The notes beneath the pieces are model-generated. The model worked only from the letters and a program-made list of their open reading frames with translations. It searched no databases and was not told where the DNA came from. From Porticoccus sp. (lineage in GTDB: Bacteria; Pseudomonadota; Gammaproteobacteria; Pseudomonadales; Porticoccaceae), in assembly GCA_023263825.1 (NCBI GenBank), contig JALQUJ010000079.1, positions 1-14,945 on the forward strand: 14,945 bases of DNA, in the 5' to 3' direction. Shown here one piece after another: positions 1-7,353 of this stretch. The position numbers and the translations under genes were made by a program. Numbering within the stretch: the first letter of the stretch is position 1; each line of letters begins with the position of its first letter.

Positions 1-361
1 CCATTTCGAAATTTTCCTGGGGATAAATATTGGCTTTTCCCGTTTCTCGATCGACACGGACAGCCAGGTCATCCCGCGTAATACCTGCTGCTGGCACACA
101 GATACTGACCAGCCCGTAGTTTTTCTCCATCTGATCATAAACAGATTGACGGAATTCGGTATCGGTGACATCCCCCTGAAAAGCCACAGCAACATCACGC
201 CCAATTTTAGCATTGATGTCAGCAGCAACCTCTTCAATACGATCTGTCATATCAACAACGGCAATCTTTTTTACGCCTTTGTCAGCCATTAATTTAGAAA
301 CTGACTGGCCAATACCACTGGCTGCGCCGGTTATCACTGCAACTTTGTCTTCAATACGCAT
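1..361 (-). CDS. Short-chain dehydrogenase/reductase (SDR), N-terminal part, cut by window edge
   Basis: The first 120 codons of an NAD(P)-dependent oxidoreductase read on the minus strand from an ATG at 359-361, which gives MRIEDKVAVITGAASGIGQS. The Rossmann dinucleotide-binding motif TGxxxGIG lies at about residues 11-18. It is followed by an acidic residue at the end of the second strand (AVVDMTD) and a GDVTD segment that normally contacts the adenine. The usual NNAG motif appears as PAAGIT near residue 94. The catalytic Ser-Tyr-Lys triad would lie beyond the left edge, so the substrate cannot be inferred. The family includes 3-oxoacyl-ACP and acetoacetyl-CoA reductases, and the first residues resemble the FabG-like branch. 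Assignment to SDR is firm; a specific function is not. Confidence 0.9.
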   Translation of the reverse strand, partial: MRIEDKVAVITGAASGIGQSVSKLMADKGVKKIAVVDMTDRIEEVAADINAKIGRDVAVAFQGDVTDTEFRQSVYDQMEKNYGLVSICVPAAGITRDDLAVRVDRETGKANIYPQENFEM

Positions 362-551
362 TCACCTACTCCAATCAGTATTTTTGAATGCAGCAGAGTA
401 TAGCAGCGCTAAGCGGTTAAAAAAGCCTGAGCATTAGAGAGTGAAGAGCGGAAAAAAACGTAAAGAGAAATTCGTTACAGTCTTCGAACTAATGATTCAT
501 ACGATCGAATAAATGACTTGCTGTATTTCTAATTTACCGGTAATTGGGGTG

Positions 552-809
552 TTACTTTTCAGTCACCAACTCTCCCACCGCATTAGCCAAAGTTTGATTC
601 GATACCAAAACCTCACGATTAATATTCAGCAGTGAGGATAGGGGGATGCCTATAGCCTCACTGTCTTTATAACTGGTGATCAATTGGTGAAGGCGATCAT
701 GGGAGTGGTTGATGTCTTCTTTTGAGTGGATGATATTAAATGGTTTGTGTAATAACAGTTTAGAAGAAAGTATGGGTGAAGAAAGTGGACTGTAGGTTAG
801 ATAGACCGT
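552..809 (-). pseudogene. ATG-less 85-codon open remnant, possibly the C-terminal end of a lost gene
   Basis: The minus strand is open from just after a TAA at 810-812 to a TAA at 552-554, giving 85 codons with no methionine and no plausible ATG or GTG near the 5' end. The last 50 residues look protein-like, with amphipathic, hydrophilic and hydrophobic alternation: HDRLHQLITSYKDSEAIGIP, then a segment ending VSNQTLANAVGELVTEK. The order of a His-Leu-Ile-x-x-Tyr segment, an IGIPL segment and a following Asn-Gln faintly resembles the C-terminus of DUF1722 (YbgA-type) proteins. This is an impression and not an identification. The first 20 or so residues (many Ser, Leu and Pro) look like non-coding translation. 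It is probably the tail of a gene whose front has been lost, or a chance open frame. Confidence 0.3.
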
Positions 810-881
810 TTAGTTGAGGTAGGTCAGGTAGAGTATTGAGTTGGGATGATTTGGAAAGAGTAGAGTATAAGTGGGGTAATG

Positions 882-908
882 TACCGGGGCCTGTAAAAGG
901 CCCCGGTA
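882..908 (-). terminator. Strong hairpin 14 nt beyond the RND exporter stop
   Basis: A perfect 10-bp GC-rich stem pairs taccggggcc (882-891) with ggccccggta (899-908) across a 7-nt loop (tgtaaaa). It lies just past the 3' end of the minus-strand RND gene, where a transcription terminator is expected. No run of T follows the stem in either direction, so it is not a textbook intrinsic terminator. It could instead protect the mRNA 3' end. Confidence 0.55.
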
Positions 909-922
909 GATCAGGATCAGTG

Positions 923-3706
923 CTATTTCCCTAAAGGTTTAAAGATCAGGATCAGCTTGGGCAGCAAGGTCATGGAGCCTAACAGTGCCGCCAGCATGGC
1001 CAGGCCAGTCAATAGTCCGAAATAAACCGATGGAATAAAGTTGGACAATGCCAGGATGGAGAAGCCCACAATAATGGTCATGGCAGTGTAAAACAGTGCC
1101 CGACCAATACTGGCATGTGCCCTATGCATGGAGGCAATATAATCACCGTCTACGGCAAACTCCCGTTTAAAACGGGTAATGTAGTGGATGGCGTGGTCTA
1201 CACCAATACCTACGGTAATGGCCGCAATAGTAATGGTCATCATATCAAGGGGGACACCGGCAATACCCATACCGCCCAAGACTACACAGGCTGCCAGCAT
1301 ATTGGGCAGGATGGCAATCAGGGAAATTGAGATAGAACGGAACAGCACCAGGAACATGGCCATAATACCGAGGAATACGGTACCCAGGGTCAGAATCTGT
1401 GAGGTAAACAGGCTTTGAAGCATGTTGTTATACAGCACGAGTAGGCCCGTAAAGTTGACCTGTTTTTCATCGAAACCCGCTTCTTCAATCGCAAATGTAT
1501 GAATTTGTTTCAACAGTTCGTTGCGATTTAGCTCACCCTGGGTTTCGTTAATACGCATGGTGATACGAGCTTGGTTGTTCTTCTCATCAATATACGGATC
1601 AAGTAGTAATTTGGCATTTTCTGGCGACAGCATCAGCGACATAAAGGCGAGCTCAAGGTCGTTGAGTTTGTGGCCGGATAGATCTGAGGCAACATCAGTT
1701 ACCGTAACCAGCGAGCTTACTTTGCCGACTTCCGGCAATGATTCGAGATAGACATGAAGCTTTCTCAGGTCTTCGATCCCCGCACTGGTCAGCCAGTAGC
1801 TATCTTCAACGACTTCCAGGTCGCCAGAGTCATCGTCACCAAAGTCGTCTTCAAAATCGTCACCACCAAAGGGATCGCCGTAAGGGTCATCCACTGCATC
1901 AGTAGTGGCATCAGTCTCTTCGTCAGCATAGAACCCAGCAAATGGATCATTTGCCGCTTCTGCTGCATCTGTTGTGGTGTCAGTCTCTTCGTCAGCATAG
2001 AACCCAGCAAACGGATCGTTTTCTTCTTCTATTGATCCAGCTTCTTCCTGCGAGCCTTCAGGGCCTTTATCACTATCGGCATACATACCAGCAAAGGGGT
2101 CACCATAAGGATCATCAACAGGTTCTGATTCTTCTGCTTCTACTTCATTAATGAGTTCATCAAAACTAACGGTGCCCTCATCAACTAATTGAGGGGGGGC
2201 ATCCAGAATAATATCGAATGGTGTTGTACCCCCCAGCTTGGCATCAATAACCGATAGCCCTTGATAAATTTCGGTATCAGAGCGGAAGTAATCAATAAAG
2301 CGATTTTCTACTTTGAGTTGGCTGATTCCCCAGGCACTTACTATGGCTGCCAATAATGCGAGCCCAAGTACCAAGCCACCATGCTTTTCGGTAAAACGTG
2401 AGAAATAGAGGGTATAGACGGCAGAATTATCACCTTTGTCAGTATTTTCTCCCTTGCCCCAAATCATCATTCCGGCAGGAATAATGATAAAGGCAAGAAT
2501 CAGTGCCAGTACGATGCCGATGGTCATCATCCAGCCAAAGTCGATCACCGGGCGAATATCACTGACCACGAGGGAAACAAAGGCAACAATAGTGGTGAGT
2601 ACGGTATAGAGGCAGGGGCGAGCCATGTAGTTAACGGTATCGCGTACCAGGTCAAATTGATCTTTGTCAGGGAATTCACGGTGTAGTTCACGGTAGCGAA
2701 CAATTAAGTGAATAGTCAGAGCCAGAGTGATAATTAATAGTAGTGATACAAAGTTAGATGAAATGACTGTTAGGCGCCAGTCAATCCAGCTGAGATAGCC
2801 CAGGATAATTTCTACAGACAGAATACAGGTAGCCAAGGGCAGTAAAACCCAACGGAACTGACGGAAAATAACAGCCAGGGTGATAATGATGAAGAGTACA
2901 ATACCGGTACCAAAGACATTCAAATCACTTTTAATAAAGTCCACCATATCGGCGGTAATCATACTTGGGCCGCCAAGGAAGACTTCGGCACGGTCTTTAA
3001 ATTTAGCCATTTTCGTACGAATGTCGGCAACGCGAGCGTGCTCTTCTGCGGCACGAATAGTCCGGTAGTCCAGAAATTCTTTACTAACCCGTTCGAGTTC
3101 GATGATTTCTTCTGGAGAAAGACCCTCAGTATCGCGTTTGATCCTTAAAGTGTCACGCTGGTTGACCAGCTCGAGATATTTCTTATCCAATTCCATGGTT
3201 GCAAGTAGAGCGGTGGTTTGTCCGTCTTTGCTGAGAATCAGATCGCGGTAGATAGGGCTTTCTAGGAATTCAGTTTTCGCCATACTGCGGTCGGTGTCTT
3301 CTTGAAGCAGTGTGCGAGGGTCTTCTTTCAGTTTGGTGACGGAGACTTTTGGGCTGTAAAGCAGGGGGACGTCCAGCATGGATGTGACAGTCTCAACACC
3401 TTTAATACCTTTTAGTTCATCACGTATTTCAGCAAGCGTGTTTAAGTTTTCATCATCAAACAAATCTCCCTTGTAGGGGGTGTAAGTGACGACGAGAAAG
3501 TCACTGCTGCCATAGCGTTGCAGTGATTCCCGGAAATAGGCCAGGGATGTATCGTTCTCTAGGGTAAGGGAGTCGGCAGAGGCATCCAATTTAAAGTTTG
3601 GTAGGCCAAATGCCATCGCGATTGCAACAATAATGACTGCAATGATGGAGGCCACGGGGTGACGCAAAATTAGTTTTTCATAGATCCCCAACAACCGTTC
3701 AGACAT
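923..3706 (-). CDS. RND superfamily (MMPL-type) exporter with acidic repeated linker
   Basis: This is a 927-residue inner-membrane protein with the two-fold layout of RND exporters. Each half has one leading membrane helix (about 18-36 and 442-462), a periplasmic domain (about 37-255 and 463-765) and a bundle of five further helices (about 262-417 and 768-922). Its length fits the single-polypeptide MMPL/HAE-3 group that acts on hydrophobic or lipid substrates, and there is no membrane-fusion or outer-membrane partner gene nearby. The second half carries the family GIGVDHAIHY signature with its proton-relay Asp at about residue 837. The matching place in the first half (ITLALTIHLIVRY, about 325-337) has no Asp. 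Residues 518-637 form an acidic, low-complexity insert with four DPF(A/G)G motifs in the second periplasmic domain. The ATG at 3704-3706 has a good AGAGGG ribosome site 9 bases upstream. The substrate is unknown; hopanoid- or lipid-type cargo is only family analogy. Confidence 0.9.
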   Translation of the reverse strand: MSERLLGIYEKLILRHPVASIIAVIIVAIAMAFGLPNFKLDASADSLTLENDTSLAYFRESLQRYGSSDFLVVTYTPYKGDLFDDENLNTLAEIRDELKGIKGVETVTSMLDVPLLYSPKVSVTKLKEDPRTLLQEDTDRSMAKTEFLESPIYRDLILSKDGQTTALLATMELDKKYLELVNQRDTLRIKRDTEGLSPEEIIELERVSKEFLDYRTIRAAEEHARVADIRTKMAKFKDRAEVFLGGPSMITADMVDFIKSDLNVFGTGIVLFIIITLAVIFRQFRWVLLPLATCILSVEIILGYLSWIDWRLTVISSNFVSLLLIITLALTIHLIVRYRELHREFPDKDQFDLVRDTVNYMARPCLYTVLTTIVAFVSLVVSDIRPVIDFGWMMTIGIVLALILAFIIIPAGMMIWGKGENTDKGDNSAVYTLYFSRFTEKHGGLVLGLALLAAIVSAWGISQLKVENRFIDYFRSDTEIYQGLSVIDAKLGGTTPFDIILDAPPQLVDEGTVSFDELINEVEAEESEPVDDPYGDPFAGMYADSDKGPEGSQEEAGSIEEENDPFAGFYADEETDTTTDAAEAANDPFAGFYADEETDATTDAVDDPYGDPFGGDDFEDDFGDDDSGDLEVVEDSYWLTSAGIEDLRKLHVYLESLPEVGKVSSLVTVTDVASDLSGHKLNDLELAFMSLMLSPENAKLLLDPYIDEKNNQARITMRINETQGELNRNELLKQIHTFAIEEAGFDEKQVNFTGLLVLYNNMLQSLFTSQILTLGTVFLGIMAMFLVLFRSISISLIAILPNMLAACVVLGGMGIAGVPLDMMTITIAAITVGIGVDHAIHYITRFKREFAVDGDYIASMHRAHASIGRALFYTAMTIIVGFSILALSNFIPSVYFGLLTGLAMLAALLGSMTLLPKLILIFKPLGK
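1897..2019. repeat. Two 54-bp near-identical direct repeats inside the RND gene
   Basis: Copies at 1897-1950 and 1966-2019 are 69 bases apart (23 codons, so in frame). They differ at only a few positions, and the central 30 or so bases are almost identical. They encode the repeated peptide NDPFAGFYADEETD followed by a Thr/Asp run. A diverged relative (DPFAGMYADSD) lies at about 2065-2100, and a DDPYGDPF motif flanks the array on both sides (about 1860-1892 and 2088-2118). The layout indicates in-frame tandem duplication within the exporter gene. Confidence 0.85.
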
Positions 3707-3792
3707 CTGGCTATCCCTCTTATTTTTCTATTATGAAGTCGCCCATTATGACAGAAGAGAAGAGGTCAGTACTATAGTGGTTATTAATAGAG

Positions 3793-3824
3793 CTCTGCGA
3801 AGGTTGCAGAGGCAATAGAGCCTC
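3793..3824 (-). terminator. Paired small hairpins downstream of the SelW-like gene
   Basis: Two short stems lie just beyond the stop of the minus-strand gene at 3829. One pairs ctctgc (3793-3798) with gcagag (3806-3811); the other pairs gaggc (3809-3813) with gcctc (3820-3824). They share bases 3809-3811, so only one can form fully at a time. There is no T run, so a terminator role is tentative. Confidence 0.3.
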
Positions 3825-3828
3825 AAGT

Positions 3829-4110
3829 TTAGCTGTCGGAATGGCCTAGTGAGCGATTGGGGTCTATACAGTCCCGAACCCTTTGTTTGAGTACTTTGGC
3901 TTCAGGAAACCCTCCATCACATTTACGTTCCCAAATGACTTGATGATCTAATCTGATTTCAAAAAAGCCACTTTGTTCCGAAGGCTTTAATGCGACTTCA
4001 TCTAAATCATTTTCAAAGGTTGAGAGTAATTCCTGGGCCAGCCACGCGGATCTTAGTAGCCAATTGCATCGAGGGCAGTAGTGGATAGTAATGCGTGGTT
4101 TAGAGGACAT
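3829..4110 (-). CDS. SelT/SelW/SelH-family thioredoxin-fold protein (Cys form)
   Basis: This 93-residue cytoplasmic protein is of the Rdx/SelW type. The N-terminal strand leads into the redox motif Cys-Pro-Arg-Cys (ITIHYCPRCNW, Cys at about residues 12 and 15). It has the conserved C-terminal signature DGGFPEAKVLKQRVRD (about 65-80), which is diagnostic for the family. The second position of the motif is cysteine, where the animal proteins have selenocysteine, as usual in bacteria. The role is probably thiol redox, but the bacterial members have no settled substrate. The ATG at 4108-4110 is preceded by GGAAG about 8 bases upstream. The gene is divergent from the hprA-like gene with 85 bases between them, so regulatory sequence may be shared. 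Confidence 0.9.
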   Translation of the reverse strand: MSSKPRITIHYCPRCNWLLRSAWLAQELLSTFENDLDEVALKPSEQSGFFEIRLDHQVIWERKCDGGFPEAKVLKQRVRDCIDPNRSLGHSDS

Positions 4111-4195
4111 GAGGTAAACTTCCAGACAGTCTTTTTTGAATTAATTGTCGTTCTAGGCTCATTATCATTACCAAGATAACGTTAAGGCACAGAAG

Positions 4196-5173
4196 ATGAA
4201 AGGTGTAATTCTCGATGCAGACAGTCTGGGCCCCAGTGATGTAGATCTTGGGTCAATCACCGGATTGCCGATTGAATGGACCATTTATGATACAAGTCAG
4301 CCTGAAGAAGTCGTTGATCGTATTACCGATGCAGAGGTTGTTTTAACCAATAAAGCGCCAATAGGGGAAGCGGAACTATCGGTTGCTCCTGGGCTTAAAT
4401 ATATTGGTGTGCTGGCGACAGGCACCAACGTGATTGACCTTAATACCACTAAAGCCAGAGGCGTGGTAGTAACGAATGTTGTGGGTTATGGCACAGCTTC
4501 TGTAGTGCAGCATACGTGGGCGTTGATTCTTGCGCTGACAACAAAATTACCAGATTACAATGTGTCGGCCCTCGATGGTCGTTGGTCTGAGAGTCCGTTC
4601 TTCTGCCTACTCGATTTCCCAGTCCATGAGCTTGAGGGAAAAATATTGGGCATTGTTGGTTATGGACAGTTGGGTAAGAAGGTGGCTGATATCGGTCGTG
4701 CTTTTGGTATGAATGTTGAGGTGGCAGCTTTGCCTTGGAGGCACAGTAATGATACTGAGAAAATGGATGGCACTGACCGAATACCCTTTGATAAATTGCT
4801 GGCGGAGGCCGATGTGATCAGTTTGCACTGCCCATTGACTGAGGAAACCCGCAACCTGATTGGTCGTAAGCAATCAGCCATGATGAAAAATTCTGCACTA
4901 CTGGTGAATTGTGCCCGTGGTGGTATTGTCGACGAGCAGGCATTAGTTGAAGCCCTGGAATATGGTGTGATTGCTGGCGCTGGAGTGGATGTGTTGACCG
5001 AAGAACCGCCTAAAAATGGCAACCCCCTGTTGAGCCCAGAAATTCCCAACTTAATCGTTACGCCTCACAGTGCCTGGGTGGCAAAAGAGTCTCGTCAGCG
5101 ATTAATAGTCCAAGTGGTGGAAAATATTAAGGCATTTTTGGCGGGTGAGCCAAGTAATGTAGTAAAAGGGTAG
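4196..5173 (+). CDS. hprA: D-2-hydroxyacid dehydrogenase, glycerate dehydrogenase-like
   Basis: This 325-residue NAD(P)-dependent oxidoreductase belongs to the D-isomer 2-hydroxyacid dehydrogenase family. The catalytic N-terminal part carries GVLATGTNVID (about 71-81). The Rossmann GYGQLG lies at 155-160, followed by HCPLTEETRNLIG (211-223) and NCARGGIVDE (238-247, catalytic Arg241). The acid is Glu270 in the VDVLTEEPP segment, and His291 is in TPHSAW. The overall sequence best fits hydroxypyruvate reductase/glycerate dehydrogenase (HprA), which interconverts hydroxypyruvate and D-glycerate. Another 2-keto acid specificity cannot be excluded. It is full length. The ATG follows AAGG by about 9 bases. 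It ends 7 bases before dtd, so the two are very likely co-transcribed. Confidence 0.88.
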   Translation: MKGVILDADSLGPSDVDLGSITGLPIEWTIYDTSQPEEVVDRITDAEVVLTNKAPIGEAELSVAPGLKYIGVLATGTNVIDLNTTKARGVVVTNVVGYGTASVVQHTWALILALTTKLPDYNVSALDGRWSESPFFCLLDFPVHELEGKILGIVGYGQLGKKVADIGRAFGMNVEVAALPWRHSNDTEKMDGTDRIPFDKLLAEADVISLHCPLTEETRNLIGRKQSAMMKNSALLVNCARGGIVDEQALVEALEYGVIAGAGVDVLTEEPPKNGNPLLSPEIPNLIVTPHSAWVAKESRQRLIVQVVENIKAFLAGEPSNVVKG

Positions 5174-5180
5174 AGCAGCG

Positions 5181-5618
5181 ATGTTAGGACTAATTCAACG
5201 AGTGAGCCATGCCAGTGTTGAAGTAGATGGCGAGGTTGTTGGTGATATAGGTCGAGGTATTTTATTGCTGCTGGGTGTACAGCGGGAAGATACAGAAGAG
5301 TCGGCTAAAAAATTATTGCACAAAGTGATGCATTATCGAATTTTCCCGGATGAAAATGACAAGATGAATTTGAATGTGCATCAGGCTGAAGGAGGTTTGT
5401 TGGTGGTTTCCCAGTTTACCCTAGCGGCGGCTACTCAAAAGGGATTGAGGCCAAGTTTTACCACATCGGCACCACCGGAGCAGGCCGAGGCTTTGTATGA
5501 TTATTTTTTGGCACAAGCTGCGGAGGTATGCCCACAGGTTGCGGCGGGAGTTTTTGGGGCCAGTATGAAGGTATCCCTATGTAACGATGGCCCAGTGACG
5601 TTTATGTTAGAAAGCTAA
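5181..5618 (+). CDS. dtd: D-aminoacyl-tRNA deacylase
   Basis: This 145-residue protein has the usual length for DTD, which hydrolyses D-aminoacyl- and glycyl-tRNAs mischarged by synthetases. The sequence begins MLGLIQRVSHASVEVDGEVV. It has the SQFTLAA active-site motif at 77-83 and the second signature NDGPVTFML at 135-143, containing the Gly-cisPro pair (137-138) that gives chiral selectivity. It follows the hprA-like gene by 7 bases with only a weak Shine-Dalgarno, which suggests translational coupling. The TAA stop (5616-5618) lies inside the 5-bp duplication that flanks the adjoining MITE-like element. Confidence 0.95.
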   Translation: MLGLIQRVSHASVEVDGEVVGDIGRGILLLLGVQREDTEESAKKLLHKVMHYRIFPDENDKMNLNVHQAEGGLLVVSQFTLAAATQKGLRPSFTTSAPPEQAEALYDYFLAQAAEVCPQVAAGVFGASMKVSLCNDGPVTFMLES

Positions 5619-5763
5619 GGAACCTCTGAAAAACTACCTGCGTTGCGGTTGCTGCGTTAAATATTGGCTCAAATCGGTCATTTATGATGTATAAACTCCC
5701 TCTTTTCGCCAATTTTTGCCTTGCACTCGCTGCCTCGCCTACGTTTTTCAGAGATCCCCTAAG
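5615..5763. mobile_element. MITE-like element with inverted ends and 5-bp flanking duplication
   Basis: A 139-bp unit (5620-5758) starts gaacctctgaaaaac and ends gtttttcagagatccc. The ends share an 11-bp perfect inverted repeat (ctctgaaaaac, 5624-5634, against 5743-5753). Further in, a weaker pair is seen (AAATATTGGC on the left against AAAAATTGGC on the complement of the right arm). Both sides carry ctaag (5615-5619 and 5759-5763), as expected of a target-site duplication. It has no coding capacity, so any movement would need a transposase in trans. It fills the gap between the convergent dtd and phosphofructokinase genes and may fold as a bidirectional transcription barrier. Confidence 0.75.
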
Positions 5764-5781
5764 CTGATATTTCTGTAAGCC

Positions 5782-7071
5782 TTACACTTCAAAAGGTGTG
5801 TTGAGCTTTTTCTCTACCGGAACTTTTGCCAGCCTCACATACTGAGGGATACCGTTATTGTAGGGTGGGTAATCTTCTCCCTGGATCAGCGGTGAGAGGT
5901 AATCGAGACCTTCCTGGGTCACACCATAGCCATCTTCGGTGATATAGCTTCGGGGCATCATTTTCTCTTGATTGGCCACATGTTCCAATGGTGCTTCGCC
6001 TAGACTCCAGGAATAGGTTTCCCCTTGGTTTCGTTCAATGGTGACCATTACCGAGCTTTTGCCAGCAAGTGCATATTCCACTGCTGCAAGGCCAACGGCA
6101 TAGGCTTGTTCCACATCCGTCGCCGATGCGATATGGCGGGCTGAACGTTGTAAGTAATCTGCCAGTGCCCAATGATATTTGTAACCTAACTTCTGTTTGA
6201 CCAGTGTCGCCAATGTAGGAGCAACACCACCTAGCTGTTGGTGACCAAAGGCATCCTTGGTGATAGAGCCAGAGATTAGGGTGCCGTCGGCGTATTGTGC
6301 ACCTTCAGAGGCAACGACTACGCAATAGCCGTGCTCTTTTACCGCTTCTTCAACACGAACCAAAAACTCTTCTTGAGAAAAAGGAATTTCTGGAAACAAA
6401 ATAATGTGTGGAGGATCACCAGCTTCTTCAGCCGCCAGTGCACCTGCTGCGGCAATCCAGCCAGCGTGACGACCCATCACCTCCAAGATAAAGACCTTGG
6501 TAGAAGATTCACACATGGAGGCAATATCCAGGCTAGCCTCTTTAGTTGATACTGCTACATATTTGGCAACAGAACCAAAACCTGGGCAGTTGTCAGTGTA
6601 GGGGAGATCATTGTCCACAGTTTTTGGAATATGGATAGCCTGAATGGGATATCCCATTTGCTCCGATAGCTGGGAAACTTTAAGGCAGGTGTCGGCAGAA
6701 TCACCACCACCATTGTAGAAAAAATACCCAATATCATGGGCTTTAAAGACGTCGATTAGTCGTTCGTATTCCGCTTTATTTTCTTCAAAGCTTTTGAGTT
6801 TGTAACGGCAGGAACCAAAAGCGCCAGAAGGCGTATGGCGCAGTGCGGCGATTGCACGAGGTGATTCTTCACTGGTATTGATGAGATCTTCAAGTAATGC
6901 GCCAATAATACCATTGCGCCCCGCGTAGACATGACCGATTTTATCACTGTGTTCACGGGCAGCTTCAATCACGCCACAGGCACTTGCATTAATAACTGCA
7001 GTGACGCCGCCAGATTGCGCATAGAAGGCATTTTTCTTTGGAGCTTTTGTTGTACCTGGAGTGCTCGGCAT
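5782..7071 (-). CDS. 6-phosphofructokinase, probably pyrophosphate-dependent
   Basis: This 429-residue phosphofructokinase phosphorylates fructose 6-phosphate to the 1,6-bisphosphate. The PPi-using branch works reversibly with diphosphate in place of ATP. The N-terminal YAQSGGVTAVINAS loop opens the phosphoryl-donor site. The donor-loop motif reads NGGGDSADT (120-128), with Asp where ATP enzymes have the Gly of GGDGS. The PKTVDND motif (149-155) has Lys where ATP enzymes have Gly, another PPi-type mark. MGRHAGW (199-205) binds the sugar phosphate. An AGAGGAA ribosome site precedes the ATG at 7069-7071. It stands alone, convergent with dtd and divergent from mpl. PPi dependence is inferred from these residues and not proven. 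Confidence 0.9.
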   Translation of the reverse strand: MPSTPGTTKAPKKNAFYAQSGGVTAVINASACGVIEAAREHSDKIGHVYAGRNGIIGALLEDLINTSEESPRAIAALRHTPSGAFGSCRYKLKSFEENKAEYERLIDVFKAHDIGYFFYNGGGDSADTCLKVSQLSEQMGYPIQAIHIPKTVDNDLPYTDNCPGFGSVAKYVAVSTKEASLDIASMCESSTKVFILEVMGRHAGWIAAAGALAAEEAGDPPHIILFPEIPFSQEEFLVRVEEAVKEHGYCVVVASEGAQYADGTLISGSITKDAFGHQQLGGVAPTLATLVKQKLGYKYHWALADYLQRSARHIASATDVEQAYAVGLAAVEYALAGKSSVMVTIERNQGETYSWSLGEAPLEHVANQEKMMPRSYITEDGYGVTQEGLDYLSPLIQGEDYPPYNNGIPQYVRLAKVPVEKKLNTPFEV

Positions 7072-7272
7072 TTTTTTCCTCTGAAGCTTGCTCTGTGAAA
7101 CTCCCTTTATGGGGCTTCCTTTGTAGGGATAATTTAGCCACCTGTTTCAGGAGCCGCGATCATACTGGAAAGTAATGCGGATTTCATTTTTATGTCATTT
7201 CTTTGTAGCTTTTTTGTGATTTTCGCCACTTTTAACGACATCATTTATTAGCAGGTAAGAACTAAGGGTTGC

Positions 7273-7350
7273 ATGGCGATGAAATTAGGCTATGTTGTGC
7301 TCTGTATGTTGTTTTCTTGGTTTCTATTTTTTATTTACAGGCTGTTTTGA
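7273..7350 (+). CDS. Putative 25-residue hydrophobic microprotein ahead of mpl
   Basis: An ATG at 7273 opens a 25-codon frame, MAMKLGYVVLCMLFSWFLFF followed by IYRLF, ending in TGA at 7348-7350. It is a single predicted membrane segment with a Lys near the front and an Arg near the end. TAAGGG (7263-7268) sits 4 bases before the first ATG and 10 before the second (7279), a better ribosome site than mpl itself has. The stop lies 3 bases before the mpl ATG, in the same frame. This fits a leader peptide coupling translation into mpl, or a small membrane protein. A chance open frame in T-rich DNA is also possible. Confidence 0.35.
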   Translation: MAMKLGYVVLCMLFSWFLFFIYRLF

Positions 7351-7353
7351 CGA

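Larger units (their letters stand above)
362..922. other. Gene-poor stretch between the SDR gene and the RND exporter
   Basis: Over 500 bases contain no intact gene with a recognisable start. They include the upstream region of the minus-strand SDR gene (from 362), an 85-codon ATG-less open stretch on the minus strand (552-809) and a perfect hairpin (882-908) beyond the RND gene. Between about 780 and 880 the plus strand is purine- and GT-rich, with repeated short GTAG/GTTAG/GTAGAG words. It has no coding potential that I can support. Confidence 0.6.

Noticed and set aside
1115..2151. Several 60-90-codon plus-strand frames opposite the RND gene
   Set aside because: They mirror the repeat-rich coding sequence of a clear 927-residue protein, lack ribosome sites and show no family signatures.
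4111..4195. Riboswitch or structured leader before the hprA-like gene
   Set aside because: The 85-base divergent gap is too short and shows no strong paired elements.
4607..5049. Minus-strand frames of 88 and 129 codons opposite the hprA-like gene
   Set aside because: They are shadows of a well-supported dehydrogenase, with compositions and starts that do not suggest a protein.
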